Positions 37,441-49,590 of a DNA stretch of 64,000 nucleotides are shown piece after piece. The notes beneath the pieces are model-generated. The model saw only the letters and a program-made list of their open reading frames with translations. It was not told the DNA's origin and ran no database searches. Origin of the DNA: Paralvinella palmiformis (lineage: Eukaryota > Annelida > Polychaeta > Terebellida > Alvinellidae). A program made the translations under genes and the position numbers. The stretch lies in the NCBI GenBank assembly GCA_025642065.1, contig JAODUP010000521.1, positions 1 through 64,000 of the forward strand, given 5' to 3'. Numbering within the stretch: position 1 is the first letter of the stretch; each line of letters starts with the position of its first letter.

Positions 37441-37830
37441 TCAATGGATTTTGACCCGTGATAGACCCCTTTGCAAAGATTGAACAAAGTTGACTGCAGG
37501 GACTAATAACGTATCCCCGTTGTCACTTTTTCGGGGTTGCCCACGGGATTCCAATAGGACGTCAGTAGCTATATTGTTCAGATCCTTACGAATGGTGTCA
37601 ATAGCTTTCCATAGAGTTGGATGAGACTGTCCAACTAGAGATTGGAAACTGTTGTTCCAGGACTGGCAAATGTTGTTAGTGCTGCATCCACCATGCATAG
37701 TTGTCACGTGAACATTCTGTAGCTCAGGAGAAAACAGCAAAGCAATTCTGCGCATTCACATGCAGGGAATGACTCCATCTCGTCCCACTGCCTGATGGAT
37801 CCAATGATATATTCTTTTCCAAAATTACCA
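37441..37830 (-). pseudogene. Mutator-like (MULE) transposase C-terminal fragment
   Basis: Minus-strand frame 37755-37441 encodes LQNVHVTTMHGG, TNNICQSWNNSFQSLVG, HPTLWKAIDTIRKD and VLLESRGQPRKS. The Asn-Asn-x-Cys-x-x-Trp-Asn-Asn motif followed by HPxxW and a Gly-x-Pro segment is typical of the C-terminal end of MULE-domain transposases and FLYWCH-type host proteins derived from them. A stop lies immediately upstream of the ATG, and the catalytic MULE core is absent, so it is a remnant. Confidence 0.7.
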
Positions 37831-37989
37831 ATGGAATTTAGGGGATTATATCCAAGATGTTTTTATTTGGGGGGGGGGTTGTCCTCACGTGGGGGGGGTC
37901 TTCGATTCCATTTCACCAGGTATACCCTATGTGACTTGCTTCGTGGCCCACAAGGCACTCACAAAATATGTGAATGGTTACTTTATTAA

Positions 37990-39110
37990 TTTTAATGTAA
38001 TCATATATAGGTGCCTACACGTGCACTAGATGTTATTCTGATTGTTAAGAGTCAGACAATCTAACAATTGTCTCTCCATTATCCTGTAACTCCTGTTGTT
38101 ACCGTAGTTACATAACAGTAGTCCATAATAGTAGTGGATGATAAGTGGAGGGTAAATTCGTCGAAACGCCGTGAATATTCTGCCTCACAAAGTGTGAACA
38201 CGTTTCCCTACCAATCGCGAGCGCGTGCTGACGACACGTATTACTCTGATCATTCAAATATAATCCTCTGCGACATAAATAATGTAGCTCAGGCGAAGAT
38301 GGCACCCAATTGACGGATAATGTGATATACATCAGCAGTTGGTTGACTTATCATATCGGCTTTATTCAGCTTCCTTCCTTATCTGTAATCAAGCCGAACA
38401 CTAAGCCGGATATTTACATATTCCGGTAATTTATTACAGCCCTTCGGAAAGCGAATGTTTTCCGGATTAAATTTAGATCTCTTTAACATTCCCCTCAGTT
38501 CAGCTGTCAGCCTTGGGAAATGGATGCTGACCTCGGGCCATTTTCCCAATAAAGTCCCATTTCATTGTTTCCTTTCTGTCCCATCGCAGCATGACAATTT
38601 CTTATCCGTTATGCTCATCTCTAAAAATGGGCTTATATCGAAATGCATGAATAGGCACGTTTTAAAATTCCATCATGTTGTGTATTTTTTGTTGTCGTAA
38701 ACACGTGGTGTAGTATACATATCAGTACGTGCTGGTCTACAGATGTTTTTTTTTTGTGCTTGGATGCCTGCAATCTTTTATTCATGTATCGTATATGAAT
38801 GCACACATGTTGGCACAGAAATAATTGATTACAAACCAGACGTATTGTTAGCCCTAGTGCCAGGACTGATGCTTGTCTTTGTTATTGTTGACTTGGTCAG
38901 GATAAATATATTACTGGCATACCTTATTTTTTAATGGTATTTTTTTCGCACTGGCTCATTCAGCAGTCCCATGACAGCTTTGGTTATAGTCAGATGAATA
39001 AGTAAATAAACAAAAACAACAATAACAACACTAATATAACATAACAGACTTAGTACTGGTAATCCAAATCAATTCCATTTATTAAGAGATTCTTAACTTA
39101 CAATAAGCGG
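37990..39110. other. Complex non-coding sequence, no repeat structure
   Basis: The stretch 38340-38650 is free of simple repeats, has a SOX-like CATTGTTT (about 38561), several TAAT/ATTA cores and TTATCATATC. It reads like regulatory rather than coding DNA. No conserved frame was recognised. Confidence 0.3.
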
Positions 39111-39121
39111 TTTATCCATTA

Positions 39122-39290
39122 AAAAGAGGCTACTCCGGTAGTGCAGTGGTTAGAACGCTGCACCGGAATCCTCCAAGTCAGTGTTCGATTCCGGATCGTG
39201 CGTCGCTTTGTAGGATGTTTCACTGGGGATTTTCTTCTCGGGAATATTTCGAAGTTTTGAGCTAGGCAGAAGCTAAATAAAGAACAGATT
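39122..39290 (+). mobile_element. tRNA-derived SINE, family E
   Basis: The head has GTAGTGCAGTGGTTAGAAC and B box GTGTTCGATTCC, then a 110-bp body (TTCACTGGGGATTTTCTTC) ending GAAGCTAAATAAAGAAC. No other clear copy is in the window and no target duplication was confirmed. Confidence 0.6.
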
Positions 39291-39299
39291 CACAGCCAT

Positions 39300-40220
39300 T
39301 CTGCAAAAAAAATCTTGTCCTGATATTTGGGCTGAGTAAAGTCTATTAGAGCTGCTATCGTCAGAGGTATTATAATTATAACTAGATTTTATTATATGTA
39401 CTGATATAAATGTATGCTTTGTTTTCAGTTATAGCTACATTATATCATATGTACTAATATATATATGTGTGTGTGTGTGTGTGCGTGTGTACTTTGTTTT
39501 CTAGTTAGGTAGAGGTCATATGGCCACAATTCTATAAGATTTATAAATATCACGAAAACCTGAGCCCAGTCGCCTATATTATATGTAACATAAAACACAC
39601 AGAGAGAGAGAGAGAGAGAGAGAGGGTGAGGAAGAAAGAGAGAGAGAACCATGTTAAGAAATCCAGGATATACTGTATATGCATAATTCTTTTCTATATT
39701 GCGGTAAAATTCATATCATCTCATCTGGTCAACAGAACTACTCCTGGTTATTATATTGTGATAGATGGCTACCAGCTATGGAGGGAGAAGCCAAGAGTAT
39801 TGGTTACTTTAGCAGCTGGACGTCAGTGTTATTGGGCTGGTACCAATATCTGCTGGTGTCAGATACATGTCCAGCATATTTTGGCGTTTGACTGGCGTGC
39901 GTCAGGACCGACCGAGTTTGGTAAAGAGGCAAAAGCGATGTCACTCCGGTGCACCGAATGATTAATCAGAGCTGGAGTTTTTGGTTAGACGTTCTTGCCA
40001 TTATCCATGTGTAATTGATCCCTAGCGAGCTGCGCTTCAATCCAGAAATGTGAAATGGGATGTGCTGGTAGCAGTTAATTTAATTATTGTACCACTGTAT
40101 TGATCAATTATTGTACTGCGACGATAGCTACAATGGGCGTTATAGTAGTGGTTGTAGTGCTGATGGTGGTGGTGGTAGTAGGAATTTTCAGTAGTTTATT
40201 AGTACAGTAAAGTATTACTT
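39300..40220. other. Non-coding with GT and GA microsatellites
   Basis: Holds (GT)n near 39467-39489 and (GA)n at 39601-39625, and short TGG/TTG-type runs near 40140-40180. No gene recognised. Confidence 0.5.
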
Positions 40221-40235
40221 CTTCCTGAGATGCTG

Positions 40236-40424
40236 GTGCGCCTCCGTGGTCTAGCGGTAGGGTGTTGGACCACAGATCACTACCACCCGTGTTCGAATTT
40301 TGGCGTGGGCACATCTGAAGGTTGTTTCATCTTTCACTTCGCTTCATTACCTTTGGAGGTCGCTCGGCCCGTTTAGCCCACCATGTGCACACAAGTGGCC
40401 ATAAAACATCATCATCATTATCTA
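40236..40424 (+). mobile_element. tRNA-derived SINE, family B
   Basis: Nearly full copy: head GCGCCTCCGTGGTCTAGCGG, B box GTTCGAATTTT (drifted), body with TTACCTTTGGAGGTCGCTCG and tail (ATC)n. Flanks CCTGAGATGCTG (40224-40235) and CCTGAGATTCTG (40425-40436) form a 12-bp target duplication with one mismatch. Confidence 0.93.
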
Positions 40425-40439
40425 CCTGAGATTCTGCTC

Positions 40440-41515
40440 TATTCTTGTAGGAGGCGACTTATGATGATGATGATGATGTTATGGAACGTTAGTCCTTAAT
40501 CACTAACTGCTATATTAATTTGGTAGTTGATATATAAAACTCGCTGGAGCTATGTTATGTTTATATTTAGTCTTATGAATGTGTTATGACTTGAGAATCT
40601 CCGATGTGCAATACTCGCAATAGATAATCTTTAGTATTTGCTTTAAGGACATTAGATTTTAAGCGTTAATATTTGCTTTATATATTTGATGAATGTTGCC
40701 TCCTTAGGTCTTGTACTTTGTCATATATGGGCATCGTTTGCTTTAATATTCGCTTACCCTGGTTCATCCTGTTTGGATTAAACGTTTCCATCTGTATTTA
40801 AAGCGTGGGATAACATATGATGTTAAGAAAGTTGTGCATTTGTAATCTGGCATTGGTGGAAAAGATATTATGAATGGAAATTATTAAAGCTATAATTAAG
40901 TCAGATGTTAAGTGATCCGTTCTCACCAAAAACACCCTAATATTGATTGTTGTGATTATTATAATAGATCTCATAATAGCATCACCCTTTGATGTTAACA
41001 CTCATCAAAAATGATAAAAGCTCCTATCATAGTTGGTTATAAATTGAATATTGCTGATATAGCTATGAACCCATTGACACTGCACTTGAATTTCGTTTCT
41101 GTAACTTTTTCTGACTTAATCATCTTTTCCAAACGTCAAAGCAGAAGTCATCTGAAAAAGGCTAATTGGCTGTTAACCTGTTTATTTTGTATATTTAGAA
41201 TGTAGTACGGTTTCACTGATGTTTAACCTGATCATAAAATGATTATGTTCGTGTGGGTGCCGGCTAACAATAGCCGTCCTTTGTTCTGATGTATGTATAC
41301 TGTTACGGTGTGGGTTTCATGTTGTGAATGGAGTTTAAATCTGTATCTGACCATGACTAGTCTTCATGAGCCGAGTTTAAATTTAGTCTTACAGTTGACA
41401 CCGTTACCAGACACTGGTCTAGAATATAATATGCCGTACTATATTTATCCCCGCCTTGTATGACAATTATCAGATTAACACGATGTGTATTTCGCTCATG
41501 CAAAATCTCCGGCTA
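40440..41515. other. Non-coding
   Basis: AT-rich with a (GAT)n run near 40462-40478. No gene recognised. Confidence 0.5.
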
Positions 41516-41518
41516 TCA

Positions 41519-42288
41519 GCCCGTCTGGCTCTCCCTATGACCACCATGTTGAAACGTCGTGGTCTTCTTTCTGTCACTCCATCCGGGTCTCCCTATGGCC
41601 ACCATTTTGAAACGTCGTGGTCTTGCTGTCAGTCTATCAGTCCGTCTGTGTCTCCCTATGACCACCATGTTGAAACATCGCGGTCTTCTTGCTGTCAGTC
41701 CATCCGGGTCTCTCTATGGTCACCCTGTTGAAACATCGCGATCTTCTTGCTGTCATTCCATCTGTCCATCCGAGTCTCTCTGTGGTCACCATGTTGAAAT
41801 GTTGTGGTCTTCTTGCTGTCAGTCCGTCCGGGTCTCCCTTAATGGCCACCATAGTGAAACGTTGTGGTCTTCTTGCTGTCAGTCCATCAGTCCGTTTGGA
41901 TCTCCCTATTGTGACAATGTTAAAACATCGTGGTTTTCTTGCTGTCAGTCCATCAGTCCGTTTGGATCTCCCTATTGTGACAATGTTAAAACATCGTGGT
42001 CTTCTTCCTGTCAGTCCATCAGTCCGTCCTGGTCTCTCTATGGTCACCATGTTGAAATGTTGGGGTATTTTTGCTGTCAGTCCATCAGTCCATCCGGGTC
42101 TCTCTATGGTCATTATGTTGAAATGTTGTGGTCTTCTTGCTGTCAGTCCATCAGTCCATTTGGATCTCCCTATTGTGACCATGTTAAAACATCGTGGTCT
42201 TCTTGCTGTCAGTCCATCAGTCCGTTTGGATCTCCCTATTGTGACCATGTTAAAACATCGTGGTCTTCTTGCTGTCAGTTCAGTTAGA
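41519..42288. repeat. 66-bp minisatellite, about 12 copies
   Basis: Units contain CTTGCTGTCAGTCCATCAG, TCTCCCTATGGTCACCATG (variants) and TTGAAACATCGTGGTC. The period is 66 bp in the better-conserved right part (for example 41883 to 41949), with indels elsewhere. Because 66 is divisible by three and the unit lacks stops in several frames, it opens long frames on both strands (up to 304 codons). No start context, splice site or domain supports translation. Confidence 0.93.
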
Positions 42289-42334
42289 CGTTACTTACAC
42301 CATTCATTTTACACTACTGATGAGGCATTACAGT

Positions 42335-42435
42335 CAGATTATTGTCAGCTTGATGAAGTATTACAGTCACATCACGGTCAGCCCAATGACGTATTACAGT
42401 CACATCACAGTCAGCCCAATGACGTATTACAGTCT
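42335..42435. repeat. 33-bp tandem repeat
   Basis: Three units of a GACGTATTACAGTCACATCA / CAGTCAGCCCAAT motif follow directly on the 66-bp array. The period is also a multiple of three, so a frame (LQSHHSQPNDV repeated) runs through from the 66-bp array. Confidence 0.88.
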
Positions 42436-42502
42436 GGTTTCAGTCGGCTTGCCCCGAAGACATCCTTCTGTTATAGGCAAACAGAAACTAACTTAGATGG
42501 AC

Positions 42503-42600
42503 ATTTGTTATTGTTGTTACCCGTTTGTTATTTATGCTGTTGTTGTTATTATTGTTGTTGTTTATTATTATTGTTGTTGTTGTGGTGGTGGTGGTTGTCA
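42503..42600. repeat. (TTG)n / (TTA)n / (TGG)n trinucleotide-rich tract
   Basis: An imperfect trinucleotide run of TTG, TTA and TGG units about 100 bp long. Confidence 0.85.
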
Positions 42601-42609
42601 TAACGCGGC

Positions 42610-43985
42610 GCTAAGTGGGCATGTCCAGAAGAAGAAAAAAAACCCGGACTTCTATTGTTTTTCTCTCAGATATGCGATGTACTAGTATTGATAACCGTGT
42701 GTACAGTGTGTGAGCGTGATGTGGTGTCTAAGGGTCAATGGCCGAAGAAGGTCTTCTTTGTCGGTATTATGCCGTGGGTACTTCACGGCAGATAGCGGGG
42801 GCCCGGGCATCAGTCGAGGCCAGATCTGACGACGGTCAGCACCTAATGGCCAGCTGGGAGGCTCGACTGCGGGATCCGCCGTCCAAAACGTGGTAAGGAG
42901 ACGTATTAATATTCGTTGCTTCGGTAATACGATCCGTACATAATACGGCTCGTGATCACTGATATGGCATTAGATAGCAATCACAGATCACACGAACCGA
43001 GAATCAATCGCATCTCTATATCCGCTCCGGTTTAATGCTATTTTCGTTGATCACGATATAGTTATTACGACCAGCTCTTCCACGGTAAAGGGAAATTTGT
43101 GTGCAACGTCTGATCCGTAATCTATTTGCATTAATCAAATTTATGACGTTATGTTACATAAAGGTAGACTTAATGTTTATTATCATTGAATAACGAAGCT
43201 TCCCTTTCACTCCTGTGTGGGTGGGCGTGTGGGTGGGTGGTTGGGTGTAGGCGTGCGTCCGTGCATGCGTGGTGTGGCAGTTCTGCCTCAGATTTCTTAA
43301 TCAGATTCATCACTGAATGGAGTAATATTAAATTTGCCATTGTGTCATTTGAGTTCTAGTACTCATGGAATCGGCCAAAGAGATGTCTATATCTTGCAGC
43401 GAAATGAATTATTCCGGGATTTATTTCCCTTTGCTTAAATTTGAAGAAAACAGATTGTTGTTGTTGTTGCTGTTGGTTATGGCTGGAGTTGCGTCTTTGT
43501 ATCACCAGAAAGATTAATGCAATATTGGCATGAGAAAGGCTTGTATCGTAATATTGAAGTGTTTTTGCATTCTACATTCGGTAGAGTGGGGTCTTGGTGT
43601 CTCGGACTTCTTTATCGATATATGATATGAAGCCTGAACATGCAGGTACGCCTCCTCTAACAACGGTCCGTGGCGTCCGTTTAATTAAGACGTACACCTG
43701 CTTTGAGCTGTACCCATTACTATGTATAACCTCCATTGGCCATCGGAATGCGTCTGGTCGTAAATCAAAAACTGATCATAACTGGAATAGGTCAAACACA
43801 TTTACAGGCAGAACACTTCTGTACAGGTGCGAGTCTTCATTTAGAAACATAAGGGTGCAGGTGCGGGGTTTCGTCTAAATAAACGTAATCCGGTTACTTC
43901 TATAAAAGTCTAGTCATGCAATCAAGAGTACAAGTAGTCATTTATAATTACAGACTATGATACTACCAATACTCATTTAATACTG
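42610..43985. other. Complex non-coding sequence
   Basis: Contains a TGGG/GTGG microsatellite near 43217-43245 and an octamer-like ATTTGCATTAATCAAA at about 43126-43141. CpG content is clearly higher than in the left half. No gene recognised. Confidence 0.35.
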
Positions 43986-43989
43986 TTAT

Positions 43990-44127
43990 ACTGTTCGAAT
44001 CCCGGCGTGGGCATATCTGAAGGTTATTTCGTCTTTCACTTCGGCGCATTACCTTTGGAGGTCGCTCGGCCCATTTAGCCTACCTTGTGCACAAAAGTGG
44101 CCGTAAAACATCAATCATCATCATCAT
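43990..44127 (+). mobile_element. SINE, family B, 5'-truncated
   Basis: Starts at the tRNA B-box (GTTCGAATCCC) and runs to the (ATC)n tail. Flanks TAATACTGTTAT at 43978-43989 and 44128-44139 are a perfect 12-bp target duplication, so truncation happened at insertion, as expected of LINE-driven priming. Confidence 0.92.
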
Positions 44128-44139
44128 TAATACTGTTAT

Positions 44140-47090
44140 GACTACGTCATCCATATATGGCATTTGATTTCGTTGTCGATGTAAACAAACTTGTTTATAA
44201 TCCTTGATGTTTTCCTTAAGATGTTTTTATTTATTCTTTAAATGCCTCGCTCTATTATCTTATTGAAGGTAGAGCTGTTGGTGTTAGTTACTGATTCTTC
44301 TTGTTTTCGTCGATTAATCGTTCATGTGCCAACACTTGAACTGATACTTAACTAACTCACTCGTCCCAGACTTGTGGTGTTTGTTTGTTGTGTATTTATA
44401 AGTGTATGTGTGTGCGCGTGCGTGTGCGTACAAAATAAAACAATGATAACTTTATTTTCATCATCCTGAGCTAACGACTGTGTAGTAATCTGTCTGTTGC
44501 TGTAACACCACCAATATCTGCCAATCTGTTGTGAAATTAATCTATATTATAATTATTAGGACAAAGAGAATGCGCCAGGGTCTTGGAGAGGAATTGTTGG
44601 ATTTTCTAGAATTTGATCAAGTAGAATGTGTAATAATGGGTGACAACGCGCGCGCGCGCATGTGTTTGTGTGTGCGCGCGTGTGGAGGGGGGGGGGTAGA
44701 CATTGCGAGATTGCTTAATGTTAGTTCCAACTAACTGCCAACACCTGTTGCCAGCCACAGTTGTGGACTGGAAATATGCAACCTAAATGACCCTTTTTGC
44801 CGATGTGTCAGTGAACCCTACACACTGATTCTGAATATGTCCTGATGATTGTGTTGTTGTTGTTGTTAGAAATATAGACAGGTGTTGCTATGATGCTGTT
44901 TTTATCTATTTATTAGTTTCATTAATTCTATTCGATCTTCCTTGGTTCATTTTGACATTTAAATAGGATGTTTTGTTTCTGTTAAAAAAAAGGAAAAAGG
45001 CCAACCAAAAACTTTTTTTCAGACCTTCCAGTGAAGTATTCAGTAGCGAACTATGTGTACCCATTTACAGACAGGTTCAACACGTATTTGAGCCATTATG
45101 GCCAGTAGTAAGAGCCTAAGTGTTAATGCATAATAGCTGTGTTAAGGAAGTGGTGTTAGGCGTGTTCTGACTAGTCTTAGAAGTCACTTGTTTAAATTAC
45201 TAACACTCAACCGCTGCACGCACACACCAGAATTGTGTATACACGTGTTAATTAGCTTCATTCCTGGTTGGGATTCTCTACTAACCAGCGATCATCTGAG
45301 TATTCCCTGCTTAAGTTAACAAACATATTCATGGGTGGATAAGTTCTCTCCATTTATTCGTACACATGAAACATCTCACCCACTGACTGATACACACGTC
45401 CACCCAGTTCAAATAAATATCAAGAAATTTATGTGTGTGGATAAAAAATATGTCAATGGTTTATATATGAACAAAATTCTCCCCCCCCCCCCCTTAAACC
45501 ATAATATTATATCAAACACAAAATGATCCATTGTCATATAATAGGACACAGTTTTATAATAGGGGATGTTGTCTCGTAATGGGAGAATGTTCATCGCAGA
45601 TAATGGCATCGTAGTAGAGGAATTATCACGTAATACGGGAATAGTTGCTAGGCGACATTTTACTCTTTTTAAATATTTCCGGGTCAATTAGAGCTGATTT
45701 ATTTTAATTGATATCGTGTCGAGCATAAATTTTTAATACAGTTACGAAATCAAAGAGTTTGTTAAACTATCAACCGTAACTCGGTAAATCGGTTAGTTAT
45801 TACAGTTTTATTATGCCATTATGCGTCGGGTTGGTTGCGTAGATCTAATTCGTTTTTGGGGCACAGCCAGGGAATTGCAACAGCGACCCTCGTTCAGCCA
45901 CCAACTAACAGCCGTTAGTAATTTAACCGACAACCTTAAACCCGTTTTGTAATTTTTACTTGGCCTAATTTTGAGAGTTTATATTCCTTTTGATCGTCTG
46001 GTGATCGCAAAAAGGTTGGCCAGCGTTTTATTGTTAACCGGCCGGATACCGTCTCGACGTCGGTCGGGATCTGTGCTTGTTGAAAGGGGGATTTAATGCC
46101 GGCCTTTCAGATCCGCCGATCGCCTGTCCTCGATCACTTTCAAACCGAATACGAACCGAGATTTTTTGTCCCATTCATATTCACTCGGCATTTTCTTTCA
46201 CCGCATCCGGAGAGATACGGCGCTACCCGACTGATATCTGATAATGGATGATCCGGGGGGGGGGGGGTCATTGATTGATAAGAAAGGGATAAGCGCTGTT
46301 AAAAGAAGGGAATGGGATAAGATGTCGGGCTTTTCTTCTTTTTTTTGGCTATCGGCCGGTGTACAACGAAAGATGGCATTTTATGCTCAGCATCCGCAGC
46401 TTAGTGTTATCGCGACGAGAAATACTCGATCGGATGGAGGTTGAGAAGTATAACAAAAGAACATCGGAGCGGCTGCGGCGCATTGTGGAACGAGAAACAA
46501 TGACAGATGGCAAAACGAGGACGAGAGAAAGGCTGATTGATATTGGAGTGGGAAGAAACCGGTCGACTCCGGCGAATCGGACGAGGATAGCGCCTGCTTA
46601 CTGAACGATGTCTGTCTGCCGAGGCTGGAATGATGGTTGATAACAAGAGAGGGGATCATTTTCGGCCGGAAGACGTACCATGGTTCTGTACTGATGGCAA
46701 GTCGAGGACATTGTGCTTTAGTTTGTGTGTGTGTGTGTTTTTAACTATTAGCCAATATTTACGTAGTTAAGTGGCCGGCCGAGGAATGGAAAAAGGACAA
46801 ACGTTCACTTCTTTATTAATATGCCACACTTCAGGCGTGCATCATCTGATCGTCATCTCGTCAATGTCACAGAGGATGAGGGACAGTCGAATGTCCGAAC
46901 GTTGTTCCGTTCCGGAGATTAGCGGCCGTGTAGAGTATCTTAAGTTTTTGTCCTACGGAGTGGGTGAGTAGGTTAGTAAGTGAGGTCTTTGCTTAACTTC
47001 GGTGATGACATCAAGCGGGACTGGTGGTTGATTGGTTGTTTCCGAAGGAAACATGCCACAAATGGATCTGTGAGTTGGATCCCAACCCCG
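44140..47090. other. Complex non-coding sequence with islands of regulatory character
   Basis: Includes GT/GC and poly-G microsatellites near 44405-44430 and 44648-44697, a poly-C run at 45481, and poly-G at 46255. The stretches 45690-46230 and 46350-46700 lack simple repeats and carry homeodomain-like TAAT cores and a SOX/MEIS-like AACAATGACAGATGG at about 46497. No coding gene was recognised; the overlapping frames at 46387-46659 have no domain. Confidence 0.35.
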
Positions 47091-47097
47091 ACATGGG

Positions 47098-47272
47098 CAC
47101 GCTTCGATAGCGCAGCGGTTAGAGCATCGCGCTGCAAACCTTCGGGGTGTCGGTTCGAATCGGGTTCGTACCCGTGTTTGGCGGATCTTTACCCTAAAGT
47201 GTCGCCCCTCGACCAAATACGTCCCAGGCGTGACCAGTGCCGAGGCTAAATCAACCAATCAATCAATCAACA
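47098..47272 (+). mobile_element. tRNA-derived SINE, family C
   Basis: Well-preserved head GATAGCGCAGCGGTTAGAG with B box GGTTCGAATCG, body containing GTGTCGCCCCTCGACC, and tail CCGAGGCTAAATCAACC followed by (AATC)n. Related copies are at 32450-32620 and 50505-50680. Confidence 0.82.
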
Positions 47273-47344
47273 TTGATGTGGAGGTTTTCAGTAAGGTGAT
47301 CTTAACCATTGTACTGATGGTGAGTCAGTTTTGTCATTAAAATT

Positions 47345-47475
47345 TCAAAATAACATAACTCGTGTCGGGATGACATGACCCGTGTTAGGATAACATCACC
47401 CGTGTCGGGATAACAACAGTACTGGATCAGCATAGCATCGCTTGTGTCGGGATAACATCACCTGTTTCAAGATAA
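47345..47475. repeat. Degenerate 22-bp-class tandem repeat
   Basis: Repeated GATAACATCACCCGTGTCGG units with variants, about five copies, with a central disruption near 47420. Confidence 0.75.
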
Positions 47476-47734
47476 CGCCAGTCTATCGGGCTATTGGCTA
47501 CTTTAACCTAATTATTCAGGTGTAACCAAATCTCTAATACCAACGTATTAACGCCATTTTCTTACCAGACATCACTATTTCAGGATGGTAGTGTCAGTGG
47601 GTTAGTACAGATTCACGACACATCAACACACACAAAGGTCATGTAGTGTAACCTCTTACCAGACGAAGGAGGATTACGTGAACTAAATCTCAACCCCGAA
47701 CCTACATAGGATGTCAGGTTATTAGCGGAACCGA

Positions 47735-48000
47735 TATTACTGAACAGGGATATCAGATCAGCAAATTAAACTTTAATATATTATGAGGGCGCAAGCGAAG
47801 CAACGTTACTATACAAGGATATCAGCAAAGCAGACATGACTGTACAAGGCTGTCGGCCAAAAAATATATAAATAGTCGAGGGTATCAGCAAAGCAGACAT
47901 TACTGAATAGATATCAGCAAAGCAGACATTACTGCATCAAGATATCAGCAAAGCAGACATTACTGCATCAAGATATCAGCAAAGCAGACATTCATATGCA
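47735..48000. repeat. 31-bp tandem repeat with decayed flank
   Basis: The right part (47879-48000) has about four clean copies of GATATCAGCAAAGCAGACAT plus TACTGCATCAA. The left part (47735-47878) holds more diverged copies of the same motif. Confidence 0.88.
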
Positions 48001-48009
48001 AGCACTATC

Positions 48010-49406
48010 AGGGTAACCAGACATTGATGGCCTATTATGAGCAGAGCTGATCTCGCTATACAAGAGTAGTAGCGGAGGTAATATCACTTAAAGGATTATC
48101 TTGTGAACTGGTGCGATATAACATCATCCGATATTCTCTTCATATGTTTCAGACATATTGTGATAATGTTAAAGTTTGTTTTTTAAAGTCTTGGCCGTAT
48201 TTACAATGGCCGCTTACAGCCTCCAAGACAAGCCCCCCCCCCCTCAAGTCTACGCAGAGTTTTATCGGCGGCTCTTAGATAATGAATTCTTGAAGCCTAT
48301 GACTACTAGACAATTCACCAGCCAGTGGCTTGGCCGCGAGAGATAACAAAAAAACCAACGCAACTAAGCGCATTATTAATATGCTCCAGAAGCACTCTAG
48401 CCATTAGGACGACGTATCTATACGGCGGGGTTGTGGTTAAAATTGATTGTAATAGAATCGATATCGTCGGGAGACCATAGATAATGTTTTGTGGGTCGAT
48501 GACGGGGGTGGGAGCCCCGGGCGACGGGGAGGGGGGGGGGCGCTTGAGAGAGGGAGAGAAACAAGTGATTAGGCCATACATTGAACGTAACGTTCAGTCT
48601 ACAACAATGACTATGACGATGATGGTGGTCTTTCTGGATCCATCATAATTAGGTCATCATCCGTGACTTGTAAAAAGTACTTTCTTCCTCCTGTTCTGGT
48701 TTTTCCCCCTCTTATTGCCGCTGATGGTGAGCTTCTGGCGAAGGTTTTAGCCGAGGAGTTAATCCGTGATGTTCGTTCTCTTTCTTTTTTGTTAACTTTA
48801 TGCCAGCCATTATCCTCAATCTCTTACGATACGTCATTGATCTGATGCCATCGGGTTTTATTACGCTTTATTGATCTTCTCGTCGAATCAGATGTTTTCG
48901 ATTTTTTTCTTCAAAAACAGCCATTCATCCGAGCCAGTATGTCATCTGGCGAGAGGAATTGGTTACTCTCCTTCTTTCCCTCAAACACCTCACGTTTGTG
49001 GGGGATGGCTCCGGAGATTTTCGCAGTAATTACTGTTTTTAATGAAATGTGATAGATGGCCATCAACTGATTGGCTCAGGATCAAACTGTCGCTCGTCAA
49101 TAAAATATTCGAGTCAAGTGTATTGTATCCTGTTACTAATTAGAAACTAGTACAGTTTGGTTAATTAGGGATAATTATTTTTTAATAGAGCATCTTCGGA
49201 TGCCATATGTGACACCATATCTCTAACTGATGCGATTATTCACCTGATTTGGTTGTGGGTTTTATTTTCGCTGTCACCGGCACCCTATTCTACTCCAGCC
49301 AATGTTGTTCTCTAACCATTAGAATTGATACTGTTATGATCTGTAGTCAAATCGATTAAGTTGTGCTAACGGATATTTAGTTATGTAGCAACAATATAGT
49401 ATTAGC

Positions 49407-49473
<67 letters not shown>

Positions 49474-49552
49474 TCAAAATTGAAGACACCTTAGATCCTT
49501 TGTTTATTCACTCAACAAACATACGGTCTCTATGTAAACGCAGACTCGGTTA

Positions 49553-49590
<38 letters not shown>

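Noticed and set aside
39626..39961. 111-codon open frame
   Set aside because: Starts inside a GA microsatellite and has no recognisable domain.
41637..42248. 203-codon antisense frame resembling a repetitive protein
   Set aside because: Artefact of the 66-bp minisatellite period being divisible by three.
46387..46659. Overlapping open frames on both strands
   Set aside because: CpG-rich, stop-poor sequence opens frames by chance; no domain and no splice context.
47880..48000. CRISPR-like spaced repeats
   Set aside because: The units are contiguous 31-bp tandem copies with no variable spacers, in a eukaryotic context.
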